A DNA stretch of 64,000 bases from Christiangramia sp. (GTDB lineage Bacteria > Bacteroidota > Bacteroidia > Flavobacteriales > Flavobacteriaceae): assembly GCF_029937855.1 (NCBI RefSeq), contig NZ_JAPYPC010000009.1, positions 34,433 through 98,432 of the forward strand, written 5' to 3'. A model generated the notes under the pieces. It ran no database searches, was not told where the DNA came from, and saw nothing but the letters and a program-made list of their open reading frames with translations. This document shows positions 44,428 through 52,776 of the stretch, piece after piece. Each line of letters begins with the position of its first letter. The first letter of the stretch is position 1. Both the position numbers and the translations under genes were made by a program.

Positions 44428-45393
44428 TTGAAATTAGATCTTAAGCTGTATCGCGGATATTTGAACGAAGAAGAACTTATCGTTTTTGGTCATTTATTCG
44501 AATCCTGGGCTCCAGATAAATACAGCATTGAAAGGAGGGGGATCAAACATGCCTATTCCATACTGCATAAGTTTCGAATAAAGCCTTTGAAGAACTTTGA
44601 AATCCGTCTAAAATTTAAAGATCTGGATGTGACCACCAAAACTCAGGACGATGGCTATTTTAGATTTACCATTCCCTACAAAGCTAATATTGAACCTGGC
44701 TGGCATACCTACGAGGTGAGTTGCAAAATGTTTGATTTTGGAATGGTGGAATTAGGTGAGATTCTTAAACCATATCCTGGGAAACTGGGAATAATTTCAG
44801 ATATAGACGATACTTTCTTAATTTCTCATAGCAATAGTTTTTTTAAGAAACTCTATGTTATGCTTTCTAAAAATCTCAATAAAAGAAAGATATTTAATGA
44901 TGTGGTTAATCATTATAAGAGGCTGAGCAAGGCAGGGCAGGATAGTGAAGAGTCTTCTAATTCGTTTTTCTATGTATCCAGCAGTGAATGGAATTTATAT
45001 GATTTTATTACTGAATTTGCCGATTTGCATGAACTACCAAAAGCCGTCATTAAACTGAAAAAAATAAAAACAGGCTTACGGGATTTTGTGAGATCGGGGA
45101 GGGGCAACCATGATCACAAATTTGTTAAAATTAAAGATATTATTTCTTTTTATCCAAAACTTGAATATGTCCTCATCGGTGACGATTCCCAGCATGATCC
45201 TTATATCTATGAGCGTATTTGCAAAACTTTTCCCAGGAATATTAAAGCAGTATATGTGCGACAAACTTCCCACAAACAGAATAAAAAAGTTCAGAAAGTG
45301 ATGGCTAATATAGAAAGCATGAATGTTAGCACCTGCTATTTCAGGGATAGTGAAAAAGCAATTCACCATTCTGAAAGGGAAAAGCTTATATAA
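44428..45393 (+). CDS. App1-like (DUF2183) phosphatidate phosphatase-type protein
   Basis: This 321-residue protein has a TTG start as the only one that keeps the N-terminal domain. The first part (about 1-120) is a beta-rich domain. Then comes the HAD-type phosphatase motif ISDIDDTFLIS near 127-137, with the nucleophile Asp and second Asp of DxDDT. Later motifs are YVSSSEWNLYDFI and LIGDDSQHDPYIYERI. Yeast App1 hydrolyses phosphatidate, and the bacterial role is inferred. It is divergent from the lipid kinase gene with 71 bp between, suggesting opposed lipid-phosphate reactions. Confidence 0.88.
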   Translation: MKLDLKLYRGYLNEEELIVFGHLFESWAPDKYSIERRGIKHAYSILHKFRIKPLKNFEIRLKFKDLDVTTKTQDDGYFRFTIPYKANIEPGWHTYEVSCKMFDFGMVELGEILKPYPGKLGIISDIDDTFLISHSNSFFKKLYVMLSKNLNKRKIFNDVVNHYKRLSKAGQDSEESSNSFFYVSSSEWNLYDFITEFADLHELPKAVIKLKKIKTGLRDFVRSGRGNHDHKFVKIKDIISFYPKLEYVLIGDDSQHDPYIYERICKTFPRNIKAVYVRQTSHKQNKKVQKVMANIESMNVSTCYFRDSEKAIHHSEREKLI

Positions 45394-46061
45394 AAAAGCT
45401 TCAGGAATTGCCTCTACAAAATTTATATTAAAAATTTTCTTTCTGAAAAACTTGTTTTAGGCAATTCAATACTTATTGGAAATAAAATGCTTTCAAATCC
45501 ATCTTAATCTTTTCTTTCTCCTCACCCGGAACTGCGAAAAATCTGGTACGACTGCAAATTGAGATATAGCGAAAACCGCGACGTATAGCTCGTAGGAATC
45601 TGTCGATTTAAAAAAAATCTTCTGAAGCAGGTAAGAAGAAAAAATTTAAATTCCGATAATAAAAGTAAATGGTTTAATGAATATCCGCTTTCTCTCTTAA
45701 AATCTTGCGGAGTATCCATCTGACTTTGATTTATACGGAAATAAGATTCTGAAACAACTTGAAAATAACAGAATTTACCAGTTTACAATATTTTGCGGAC
45801 CATCAAAAAGTTTTAGGAAAGGTTTTTTATTTGACAACCGGAGTTAGTTTTTACTAAAACCTCTTATTTCCTCTAAGAATCCTCTTTCATTACTTCTCTT
45901 AAAATATCGCTGAAATTGAGAATATGACAACTAAACTCCCCTTTAACTGTTAATTGTTCTTTTATTAGTATAAAATTTTAATAAACTGAAAACCAGCAGC
46001 TTATATGTTACGTATATTTTGATAAAGATTTGAATTTTTATTAACCATTAAATATATAATT
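45394..46061. other. Gene-free stretch of 668 bp with an inverted repeat
   Basis: This is the longest gene-free stretch. GAATTGCCT (45405-45413) and AGGCAATTC (45459-45467) form a 9-bp inverted repeat just after the App1-like gene, probably a 3'-end hairpin. I see no tRNA, transposase or protein of a known family. A 65-codon leftward frame at 45522-45719 lacks family features. The last 100 bp should hold the promoter of the ferritin-like pair, but no clear TAnnTTTG was found. Confidence 0.55.
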
Positions 46062-46853
46062 ATGAAAAAACACATGATTAATGTGGAATTTGCAGATCTC
46101 GGATCTGGCGAAAAGAACAATTCAAGGAGAAAATTTCTTAAAAAATCGGGACTCCTGGTTGCAGGAACCGGGTTGTTCATGTATTCCTGTAGCGATGAAA
46201 ATTTAGATGAAGATTTGCAAGTAGCCGACGCTAAAGGAAAAGGAGAAGGACAGGGACAGGTTTTTAACCTTGGAAAAGGAGACCTGGCGATTCTGAACTA
46301 TGCTTATATCCTTGAACAGTTAGAGGCAGCATTTTATGCTAAAGTTGTAACTGAGAGTGGATTATCTTTTACACCTGTAGAAGATAATGAAGAACAAATT
46401 TTTACCGATTTGTATTATCATGAAGTAATACATCGGGAATTTTTCAAAAAGGCTTTAAATACAGTTGCACCTCCGGGGAAAGTAGCACCAGATCTTATTT
46501 TTGATTTTAGCAGTGTAGATTTTAGTGATCGGGCTAATGTATTAACTGTTTCCCAAATACTGGAAGATACCGGTGTTTCAGCTTATAACGGTGCCGGGGA
46601 ATTACTTGAAAATCTCGATTATTTATTGGTAGCTGGGAAAATCGTTTCTGTGGAAGCAAGGCATGCTTCGGCTATTAGAAACTTAATTGCGCCAGGTACC
46701 ACTAATTTTGCTTCAGATGAAATTCTGGTAAAACTTCTTGGTACAGGGCCGGCTTATGATAAGGCTACTCCACCATTGGAAGTACTGCAGGCCGTTAAGG
46801 CAACCGGGTTTCTGGAAACAAAACTTATTACCAATAATTTCCCAACTGCATAA
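46062..46853 (+). CDS. Exported ferritin-like domain protein (first of pair)
   Basis: This 263-residue protein has a twin-arginine signal (SRRKFLKKSG, about 27-36) followed by a lipobox-like MYSC. A ferritin-like four-helix part follows with acidic/His residues in LEQLEAAFY, YYHEVIHREFF, ILEDTGVSAY and VEARHAS. These fit a diiron site or its remnant. No substrate is known; such exported ferritin-like proteins are common in Bacteroidota and usually occur in tandem. It is followed 30 bp later by a paralogue with the same late motif. Confidence 0.85.
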   Translation: MKKHMINVEFADLGSGEKNNSRRKFLKKSGLLVAGTGLFMYSCSDENLDEDLQVADAKGKGEGQGQVFNLGKGDLAILNYAYILEQLEAAFYAKVVTESGLSFTPVEDNEEQIFTDLYYHEVIHREFFKKALNTVAPPGKVAPDLIFDFSSVDFSDRANVLTVSQILEDTGVSAYNGAGELLENLDYLLVAGKIVSVEARHASAIRNLIAPGTTNFASDEILVKLLGTGPAYDKATPPLEVLQAVKATGFLETKLITNNFPTA

Positions 46854-46883
46854 CTGAAACATAAATTTTAAAAAGAAAAAATC

Positions 46884-47687
46884 ATGAATATTATAAAATT
46901 TTTAGAAAACATTTCTGATCCTGAGATACTTAATTCCAGGATGTCCAGAAGAAATACTTTGAATAAAATAAAAAAAACAGGTAAAGATTTTGCTTTGGTA
47001 TCAATTCCATTTGCGATGGCCGCCACCAGTAAGGAAACTTCCGCAGCTACCATGTCTATGTCATCGGCTGCTTATCAGGCTTCGCCAACCGAGGTACTTA
47101 ATTTTGCATTAACCTTAGAATACCTGGAACGAGATTTCTATGATATGGGAATAGATTCAGGAGTAATACCAGAAAGAGACAAAGATGTTTTTGGATTAAT
47201 CCTGGACCACGAACAGGCTCATGTAGATTTCCTGCTTGCGGCTCTTGGTGATGATGCAATCGCTAAACCAAATTTTGATTTTACAGTTGGCGGGGCTTTC
47301 AATCCATTTGACAATTACGATACTTTTTTAGCATTATCTCAGGGATTCGAAGATACTGGAGTGCGTGCTTATAAAGGACAGGCAGGTGCTTTAGCAGACA
47401 ATGATACTTTATTGCGGTATGCTTTACAGATACATTCGGTAGAGGCAAGGCATGCAAGCCAGGTAAGAAGAATGAGGGGATCAAAAGGATGGATCACTTT
47501 CGATAATCATAATTTAGGTGATGCTTTTGATCCTATTTATGCCGGAGAAGCCAATACAACCCATCTTGGTATAAATCTCTCAGGAGATTTTGAAAATTTT
47601 GGTGGAGATGCGGCTGTGACAGAAGCTTTTGACGAACCTTTAACAATGGCAGAAGTTAATGCGATTGCAGGTTTGTTTATTGAATAA
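46884..47687 (+). CDS. Exported ferritin-like domain protein (second of pair)
   Basis: This 267-residue paralogue of the preceding gene has a poorer signal (MSRRNTLNKIKKTGKDFALV, then a Ser/Ala-rich stretch) but keeps the two Arg. The ferritin-like part has LEYLERDFY, LDHEQAHVDFL, FEDTGVRAY and SVEARHASQVRR, the same set of acidic/His positions as its partner, so a paired diiron assembly is possible. An intrinsic terminator follows directly. Function unknown; export through Tat is inferred from the N-terminus. Confidence 0.85.
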   Translation: MNIIKFLENISDPEILNSRMSRRNTLNKIKKTGKDFALVSIPFAMAATSKETSAATMSMSSAAYQASPTEVLNFALTLEYLERDFYDMGIDSGVIPERDKDVFGLILDHEQAHVDFLLAALGDDAIAKPNFDFTVGGAFNPFDNYDTFLALSQGFEDTGVRAYKGQAGALADNDTLLRYALQIHSVEARHASQVRRMRGSKGWITFDNHNLGDAFDPIYAGEANTTHLGINLSGDFENFGGDAAVTEAFDEPLTMAEVNAIAGLFIE

Positions 47688-47700
47688 ACAATTGTTTTTG

Positions 47701-47733
47701 AAAAGCCCCGGAATTTTTATCCGGGGTTTTTTT
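47701..47733. terminator. Bidirectional intrinsic terminator
   Basis: CCCCGGA (47706-47712) pairs with TCCGGGG (47720-47726), flanked by A residues on the left and a run of seven T on the right. It lies between the convergent ferritin-like and glycosidase-like genes. Confidence 0.88.
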
Positions 47734-47738
47734 ATTCA

Positions 47739-50111
47739 TTACTTTGTCGAAATATGAATCTCTTTTCCAGTCATAATAAATACTGAATTTTTACCAGTTT
47801 CTTCTGAAATAAGTTCTCCTTCGATTTCAAAATCAGTCAGGGGAAAGATTATCCGGAGCTTCCATTCTGGTTGAGTTTGGGTAATTTTTACTGATATCCT
47901 GCCATTTTCTTCCGAATAAAAAATGGAAACAGAGTTATCAGAAATCTTCACATTTTCCAGCGAAGCTACCTTCCAGGAGGATGGAAATTGAGGATGTATG
48001 GTAATGGTTTTTTCCGAAGCCATTGGCTGGATCCCAAAGAACTGCTGGACAATGGGAATGGCAAAACTATAAATATTCCAGGCTTGAGTGATCATCCCAT
48101 AATCTGGGGAAACTTCATACATGCTTCCCGGTAAGGCATAACTAAAAGTCCTGGTCATTCTCCTTAAATAATCTATAGCTTTATCTGGATTCCCATAATT
48201 GGTTTCAGCAATTGCCAAAACTCCGGTGGGTAGCGTCATTACCGCTCCCGTATAAGAAAATATCTCACTTCCTTTAAAGGAGGATTCATCGGTGCCCGCA
48301 GTTTCATCACGATCTATTCCTGTTACAAAAACACCAAAAGGATTGGTAAATTCTTCTGCTGTCTTTAGCGCAATTTCAGCCTTTTCAGGATCTGCTATTC
48401 CCATTTCCATGGGAGTGTTAACAACCCAATTATGATGAAGTACAAAGGGCCTGGGTTTATCTGATGGATTATTTAATATATATTTTTTTGTATTCTTCAG
48501 CTCTTTTACAGACCAGGGTTTTTCTAATGTATCGGCCCTAATGATGGCATCATCTATTAGCCGTAATGCCTGCTCATCGGTTCCGATAAAATCTGCATAA
48601 GAGCCAAATTCATCTGACCAGAACTCTTGGTTAATCTTCTTCTTTAAATTGGCAGCCATTTCCTTATAAGTTTCCGCAGTATCAACTTTTCCAAGTTCGG
48701 TAGCGATAAGGGAAGCATCTTCAAAAGCTTTTTGGGTATAAACCGCCACATCTATCATTTCACTGTTGAGGCCATGAATTTCCATCATTCCGAATCCGTC
48801 TGGAAACAGATTTTTATTGGCGTCATTTTCTGAAAGGAGCCAGTTTAAGCCTTTTTGGATCGTTGGAAAGTATTTTTCCAAAAATTCCCTATTACCATTC
48901 CATTTATAGATTTCCCAGATCAATGAAGCAAATTGAGGAGTTTCATTGATATTTCCCTTGTTAAAAACAGCTCCGTTCGTAGACATTTCATGGATAATTC
49001 TGCCATTCCCGTTTACTGCCATAGAAACACTGTCTAATAAATTAATAGTGCTATAAACCGGCTCGGTTTGTCCCACTGCCATATAGCCTTTCAAGGCATA
49101 TTCGCTATCTACCCCAAACCACCACGGATAATCCGGGATTCCTGCCGTGATGCCTTTTCCAATTTTAGGCACTTCCTGAACCAGCCATGCCGAATTGTAT
49201 TTGAGCCATTCAAAAGTTTCCTGTAAGTTTTTATCTGGAATAGTGAGCCGGGATCTTTCCGCCAAATTCTTGTAGCGATCTCTCTTTGCTATTATCTCTT
49301 TACTGAGATTCTCCTGAATATCCCGAAAATTTTTTAAAGTTTGAGAAACAGAATTATACGATCCTGCCAGATAAAAGGTAATTAATTCTGAACTTCCGGC
49401 AGGAATTGATAGATTGTAACCCAGTAATGTTCCCGTTCCCAATCCTTTATATTTTGAAGATAGACTTTGTTGAAAATCTGAATCCCTATCTGCACGGTAC
49501 ACAGCACTCCAGGAATTCAGGCTATCTCTAATAAACCAGTAGTCGGCATTCCGGTTATAAAGAGCTTTATCTTTTCCATCGGTCATATTTGTTCTTTCGC
49601 CCAGCCAGGTTGGCCTTAAGTCAGAAAAAGCTTTAAATGTAAAATCCAGTTCCCTGGCTGTTTCAGAATTATTTTTAATTATAAATTGTATAGCAATACT
49701 TTCCTTTTCATCTGGAACAAATTGCCATCTTTCTATTTCAATTCCCAGGGCTTCCCATCTAAAATGATGAGAACTGGCTACGGGATAATTTATAAAAGTA
49801 CCTGCATTATTCAGGATTAAGGAATCACCGGCATGAGAGAGTACTGCTTCAAATCCGTCAAATAGCTTAATGGGATGATTCCATATTCCGCCCATTTCAT
49901 CTTTGATATGCCAACCCAATTCCGGAAAACTACCATCCTGATGTCCCACAAGATATAATCTGTTTCCAGCATTTACGAAGGGAGAGTTTAAATAATTAGA
50001 TTTGCCAGGGATAGCGGGAGATTCTTTTAGCATTTCAGAAATCACTGGCATTTGCTGAGAATATAGAGTGATAGAAACTAAAAATACGAACAGATAAAGG
50101 AGATTTCTCAT
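47739..50111 (-). CDS. Exported six-hairpin glycosidase-like protein
   Basis: This 790-residue protein has a signal peptide (residues 1-19, ending LYSQ). An N-terminal beta-sandwich-like region (to about 280) precedes an (alpha/alpha)6-barrel-like part with DYPWWFGVDSEYALKGYMA, GMMEIHGLNSEMIDVAVY, DESSFKGSEIFSYTGAV and a late PGSMYEVSPDYGMITQAWN. This fits the amylo-alpha-1,6-glucosidase/GH15/GH63-like superfamily. The Asp/Glu in these motifs are the best catalytic candidates. Linkage specificity is unknown. It stands alone, so it is not clearly part of the SusCD cluster 20 kb away. Confidence 0.75.
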   Translation of the reverse strand: MRNLLYLFVFLVSITLYSQQMPVISEMLKESPAIPGKSNYLNSPFVNAGNRLYLVGHQDGSFPELGWHIKDEMGGIWNHPIKLFDGFEAVLSHAGDSLILNNAGTFINYPVASSHHFRWEALGIEIERWQFVPDEKESIAIQFIIKNNSETARELDFTFKAFSDLRPTWLGERTNMTDGKDKALYNRNADYWFIRDSLNSWSAVYRADRDSDFQQSLSSKYKGLGTGTLLGYNLSIPAGSSELITFYLAGSYNSVSQTLKNFRDIQENLSKEIIAKRDRYKNLAERSRLTIPDKNLQETFEWLKYNSAWLVQEVPKIGKGITAGIPDYPWWFGVDSEYALKGYMAVGQTEPVYSTINLLDSVSMAVNGNGRIIHEMSTNGAVFNKGNINETPQFASLIWEIYKWNGNREFLEKYFPTIQKGLNWLLSENDANKNLFPDGFGMMEIHGLNSEMIDVAVYTQKAFEDASLIATELGKVDTAETYKEMAANLKKKINQEFWSDEFGSYADFIGTDEQALRLIDDAIIRADTLEKPWSVKELKNTKKYILNNPSDKPRPFVLHHNWVVNTPMEMGIADPEKAEIALKTAEEFTNPFGVFVTGIDRDETAGTDESSFKGSEIFSYTGAVMTLPTGVLAIAETNYGNPDKAIDYLRRMTRTFSYALPGSMYEVSPDYGMITQAWNIYSFAIPIVQQFFGIQPMASEKTITIHPQFPSSWKVASLENVKISDNSVSIFYSEENGRISVKITQTQPEWKLRIIFPLTDFEIEGELISEETGKNSVFIMTGKEIHISTK

Positions 50112-50262
50112 GGGATCACTTTATGATTAGCAGTAAATTTACTGTAAAATTTAGAGTCTCCTGCTCAATATTCCAGAAGCTTATTTAAGACTGAAGCTTA
50201 CTCAACATGAGTTATTTCAAGAGTAAGTGTTTTAAAATTAGATATTATTCTTATCATTGGAT

Positions 50263-51255
50263 ATGAAAAAAAGATACTGGGCTATTTTATTTCTTCTCAT
50301 AGCTCTTGGCATAGCCTATATTTCTGGCCCGGTTCCCGAAACCCCCGAGTACTCTCAAAAATTACCAGCATTGCCATCTCGCCTGGAAAATCTTCAGGAG
50401 TATATTAGGATTAAAGAAGATTCCATGCCGGTTCGGCAGGATAATCAGGCAAGGATTTTATGGCAGGATTCCATTCCGAAAAAAACATCGTATAGTATTG
50501 TTTACCTACATGGTTTCGCAGGAAGTTACAGGGATGGATATCCGGTAAATAAAAATATAGCTGATACGCTTAATGCAAATATTTTTATGGCTAGATGGGC
50601 AGGTCACGGGCTTAAATCACCTGCTTCCCTGAACAATTTTTCAGCGGAAAATGCATGGAAATCTGCAAAAGAAGCTTTGGCTATTGGAAAGAGGATAGGA
50701 GATAAGGTGATTATTATGAGTACCTCTACGGGAGGTACTTTAGCAATTAAACTTGCCGCTGAATATCCAGACCAGGTTTATTGTATTATTAATTTATCTC
50801 CCAATCTTGAAGATGATCAGCCAGGAACTTTTGTGCTGAATACTCCCTGGGGTTATGAGATTGCCAGTCTCATATCTTTCGGAAAAAATAAGAAAATTGA
50901 GCATGAACAGGAAATAGCAACTCAATATTGGGATACGATATATCCTTCAAAAGCTTTGGTAGATTTGCAGGTACTTGTGGAAACAACCATGCTTCACAGT
51001 ACTTTTAAAAAAGTAAAATCCCCGGTACTTACTTTATACTACCACAAGAATTTTATGGAAGAAGACGAACATGTGGAAGTAGACATATATAAGGAAGTAT
51101 ATAAATTATTTTCAACTCCAGATTCTCAAAAAGTTTTAAAGTCTTTGGAAACCCCGGAAACGCATTTTATTGGGAGTGGTATCAAGTCTCAGGATACAAA
51201 TATTGTAGAAAAAGAAATTGTAGATTTTCTTATATCCATAGGCGTGGAAATTTAA
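50263..51255 (+). CDS. Alpha/beta hydrolase with N-terminal membrane anchor
   Basis: The ATG at 50263 is preferred to a TTG six bases upstream; the product has 330 residues. A hydrophobic N-terminal segment (WAILFLLIALGIAYISG) anchors or exports it. SIVYLHGFAGSYRDG is the oxyanion-hole region. The nucleophile elbow reads STSTGG, so Ser replaces the first Gly of GxSxG. Catalytic His is likely in PETHFIG. The acid is not certain. It resembles monoglyceride-lipase or serine aminopeptidase-type hydrolases. Substrate unknown. Confidence 0.82.
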   Translation: MKKRYWAILFLLIALGIAYISGPVPETPEYSQKLPALPSRLENLQEYIRIKEDSMPVRQDNQARILWQDSIPKKTSYSIVYLHGFAGSYRDGYPVNKNIADTLNANIFMARWAGHGLKSPASLNNFSAENAWKSAKEALAIGKRIGDKVIIMSTSTGGTLAIKLAAEYPDQVYCIINLSPNLEDDQPGTFVLNTPWGYEIASLISFGKNKKIEHEQEIATQYWDTIYPSKALVDLQVLVETTMLHSTFKKVKSPVLTLYYHKNFMEEDEHVEVDIYKEVYKLFSTPDSQKVLKSLETPETHFIGSGIKSQDTNIVEKEIVDFLISIGVEI

Positions 51256-51470
51256 CTTTAAAAATTCCCCGATGACTCTGTCTCAGGGTTTCCGTTTTAT
51301 ATCTCCTTTGGTATAGATCGGAACCGCTTTTTTGTAGTTCGGGGTATGGGGAAATAAGATATCCCGGTTTTGGCTGGGGAGGTCGAAATAATACCGATAA
51401 CTATTGGTACGGCGAAGTACCCCTTCAGCTTGCCTCGGTTATCATCGGTTTTGAGAAGTTTTTTATTTTA
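51256..51470. ncRNA. Structured intergenic stretch, candidate non-coding RNA
   Basis: This 215-bp stretch is richer in GC than its surroundings. It contains nested complementarity: ACCGATAAC (51393-51401) pairs with GTTATCATCGGT (51438-51449) with a three-base bulge, enclosing a hairpin GGTAC-GGCGAA-GTACC (51406-51421). It follows the hydrolase gene on the plus strand and the 197-residue protein gene on the minus strand, so it could be a 3'-end structure of either or a separate RNA. Strand is undetermined. Confidence 0.35.
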
Positions 51471-52064
51471 TTATAAACATCGGTTTAAAAACTCTGCATA
51501 GCCCATAGAGTTTTCAGCTTTAAGTTCAGCATTTTCTATGATTTCCTCAATGAGTGAAAGCCCGCATTTTAGCTCTTTATCCCCAAAGCATTCAATTCCA
51601 AAAGTATACCAGATGTCGTCCTTTAATTTGACCCTGGTATATTCTATTTGACAGCCAGAAGAGATAAATTCGTCAGATTTAATCTTTACAAATCCTTTAT
51701 CAGCATCTTTATTAAGTTTAAAAGACAGCCTTTCTTTAGATACTCCAATCCAATTGTATTTTTCTTCTTCAACGATTTCTTCATACAAAGAGTCTTTTTC
51801 AGTAGAAGAGAAACTCCATTTGATATAACTTTCGAAATAGCCCTCGGCTTTGCAGAATTTCTCTTTTTCAGATCTATTTATTCTGTTTTTAATTTCAACA
51901 TTGCCTTCCCTCAATTTTATCCCGATATCTTCTTTTTGTAATGGAAGATAATAGTCCTTCCTGGGATTGGTATTTTCGAAAGTATAACTGTTTTCTTCAA
52001 ACCATTTGCTGATAGAAGAATTTTCAGTTTCAAAAAACCATCTTATTTCTTCGCTTTTGAACAT
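51471..52064 (-). CDS. Uncharacterised protein, possibly CYTH-like
   Basis: I do not recognise this 197-residue protein with certainty. There is no signal peptide or membrane segment. It begins EEIRWFFE and has GIKLREGNVEIKNR near 48-61 with alternating charged residues, then YIKWSFSS and ECFGDK. Alternating charged residues on beta strands recall the CYTH/triphosphate-tunnel fold, but the classical ExExK motif is not exact. It is monocistronic. Call it hypothetical; a phosphate- or lipid-binding barrel is only a guess. Confidence 0.6.
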   Translation of the reverse strand: MFKSEEIRWFFETENSSISKWFEENSYTFENTNPRKDYYLPLQKEDIGIKLREGNVEIKNRINRSEKEKFCKAEGYFESYIKWSFSSTEKDSLYEEIVEEEKYNWIGVSKERLSFKLNKDADKGFVKIKSDEFISSGCQIEYTRVKLKDDIWYTFGIECFGDKELKCGLSLIEEIIENAELKAENSMGYAEFLNRCL

Positions 52065-52200
52065 CCTTTAAATTTTTTTCCTTTTTCAACTTTTTCGGAT
52101 TAGCTTTTCAGCCTTTTAAATTTACTAAATACAAATGTTACATTGTGTTTAGGAAATTATAAGATCACCTAAAACATATAATTCAATCCAAAAAAAACAT

Positions 52201-52208
52201 TACTTTTG
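52201..52208 (+). promoter_or_regulatory. Putative -7 element TACTTTTG for pyrR-pyrB
   Basis: TACTTTTG fits TAnnTTTG, 21 bp before the ATG at 52230. The upstream AT-rich DNA lacks a clear -33 TTTG. The short leader leaves no room for a PyrR attenuator downstream of this start site. Confidence 0.45.
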
Positions 52209-52229
52209 TGCCAATCTACAATTAGACTT

Positions 52230-52769
52230 ATGAGCCGGAAAGTACTATTAGACGCTACCCAACTCAATATTATTCTACATCGTTTGGCTTGTCAATTAGT
52301 AGAAAAACATACAGATTTTAAAAATACGGTTCTTGTAGGTATTCAGCCCAGGGGAGTGCATGTGGCCAATAGGATACATAAAATTCTGAAGGAGGAATAC
52401 GGTCTCGAAAATATCAAAACCGGTCAGCTGGATATCACTTTTTATAGAGACGATTTTAGAAGGGGAGAGAAACCCCTCGAAGCCAATAAAACCAAAATTG
52501 ATTTTGTAGTAGAAGATAAGTGTGTGGTCTTTATTGATGATGTGCTTTATACAGGCCGAAGCATACGTGCAGCATTAACGGCGATCCAATCATTTGGCAG
52601 ACCCGATGAGATTGAACTTTTGAGCCTGATAGACAGAAGGTTTAGCAGGCATTTGCCCATTCAGCCAGATTATAACGGCAGGCAGGTAGATGCAATTAAT
52701 GAGGAAAAAGTAAAGGTGAGCTGGAAAGAAAATGATGGGGAAGATGCGGTTTATCTTATTTCAAAATAG
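52230..52769 (+). CDS. pyrR: PyrR-type uracil phosphoribosyltransferase/regulator
   Basis: The ATG at 52230 gives a normal 179-residue PyrR; an upstream TTG extension lacks family features. The PRPP-binding loop is VVFIDDVLYTGRSIRAAL near 98-115. Earlier conserved parts are VGIQPRGVHVANRI and DITFYRDDF. PyrR converts uracil and PRPP to UMP, and in some bacteria it also binds pyr mRNA leaders. No attenuator was seen here, so regulation by RNA binding is not supported by this locus. It is 7 bases from pyrB. Confidence 0.93.
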   Translation: MSRKVLLDATQLNIILHRLACQLVEKHTDFKNTVLVGIQPRGVHVANRIHKILKEEYGLENIKTGQLDITFYRDDFRRGEKPLEANKTKIDFVVEDKCVVFIDDVLYTGRSIRAALTAIQSFGRPDEIELLSLIDRRFSRHLPIQPDYNGRQVDAINEEKVKVSWKENDGEDAVYLISK

Positions 52770-52776
52770 ATAAAAA

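Noticed and set aside
45522..45719. Leftward 65-codon frame in the large gap
   Set aside because: No family pattern, no ribosome-binding or promoter support; likely chance.
47739..50111. Including the six-hairpin glycosidase in the SusCD system
   Set aside because: It is over 4 kb beyond the operon end, on the opposite strand, with unrelated genes between; no shared regulatory site was seen.
52065..52229. PyrR-responsive attenuator before pyrR
   Set aside because: No terminator/anti-terminator pair was seen, and the candidate start site leaves a leader of only about 15-20 bases.
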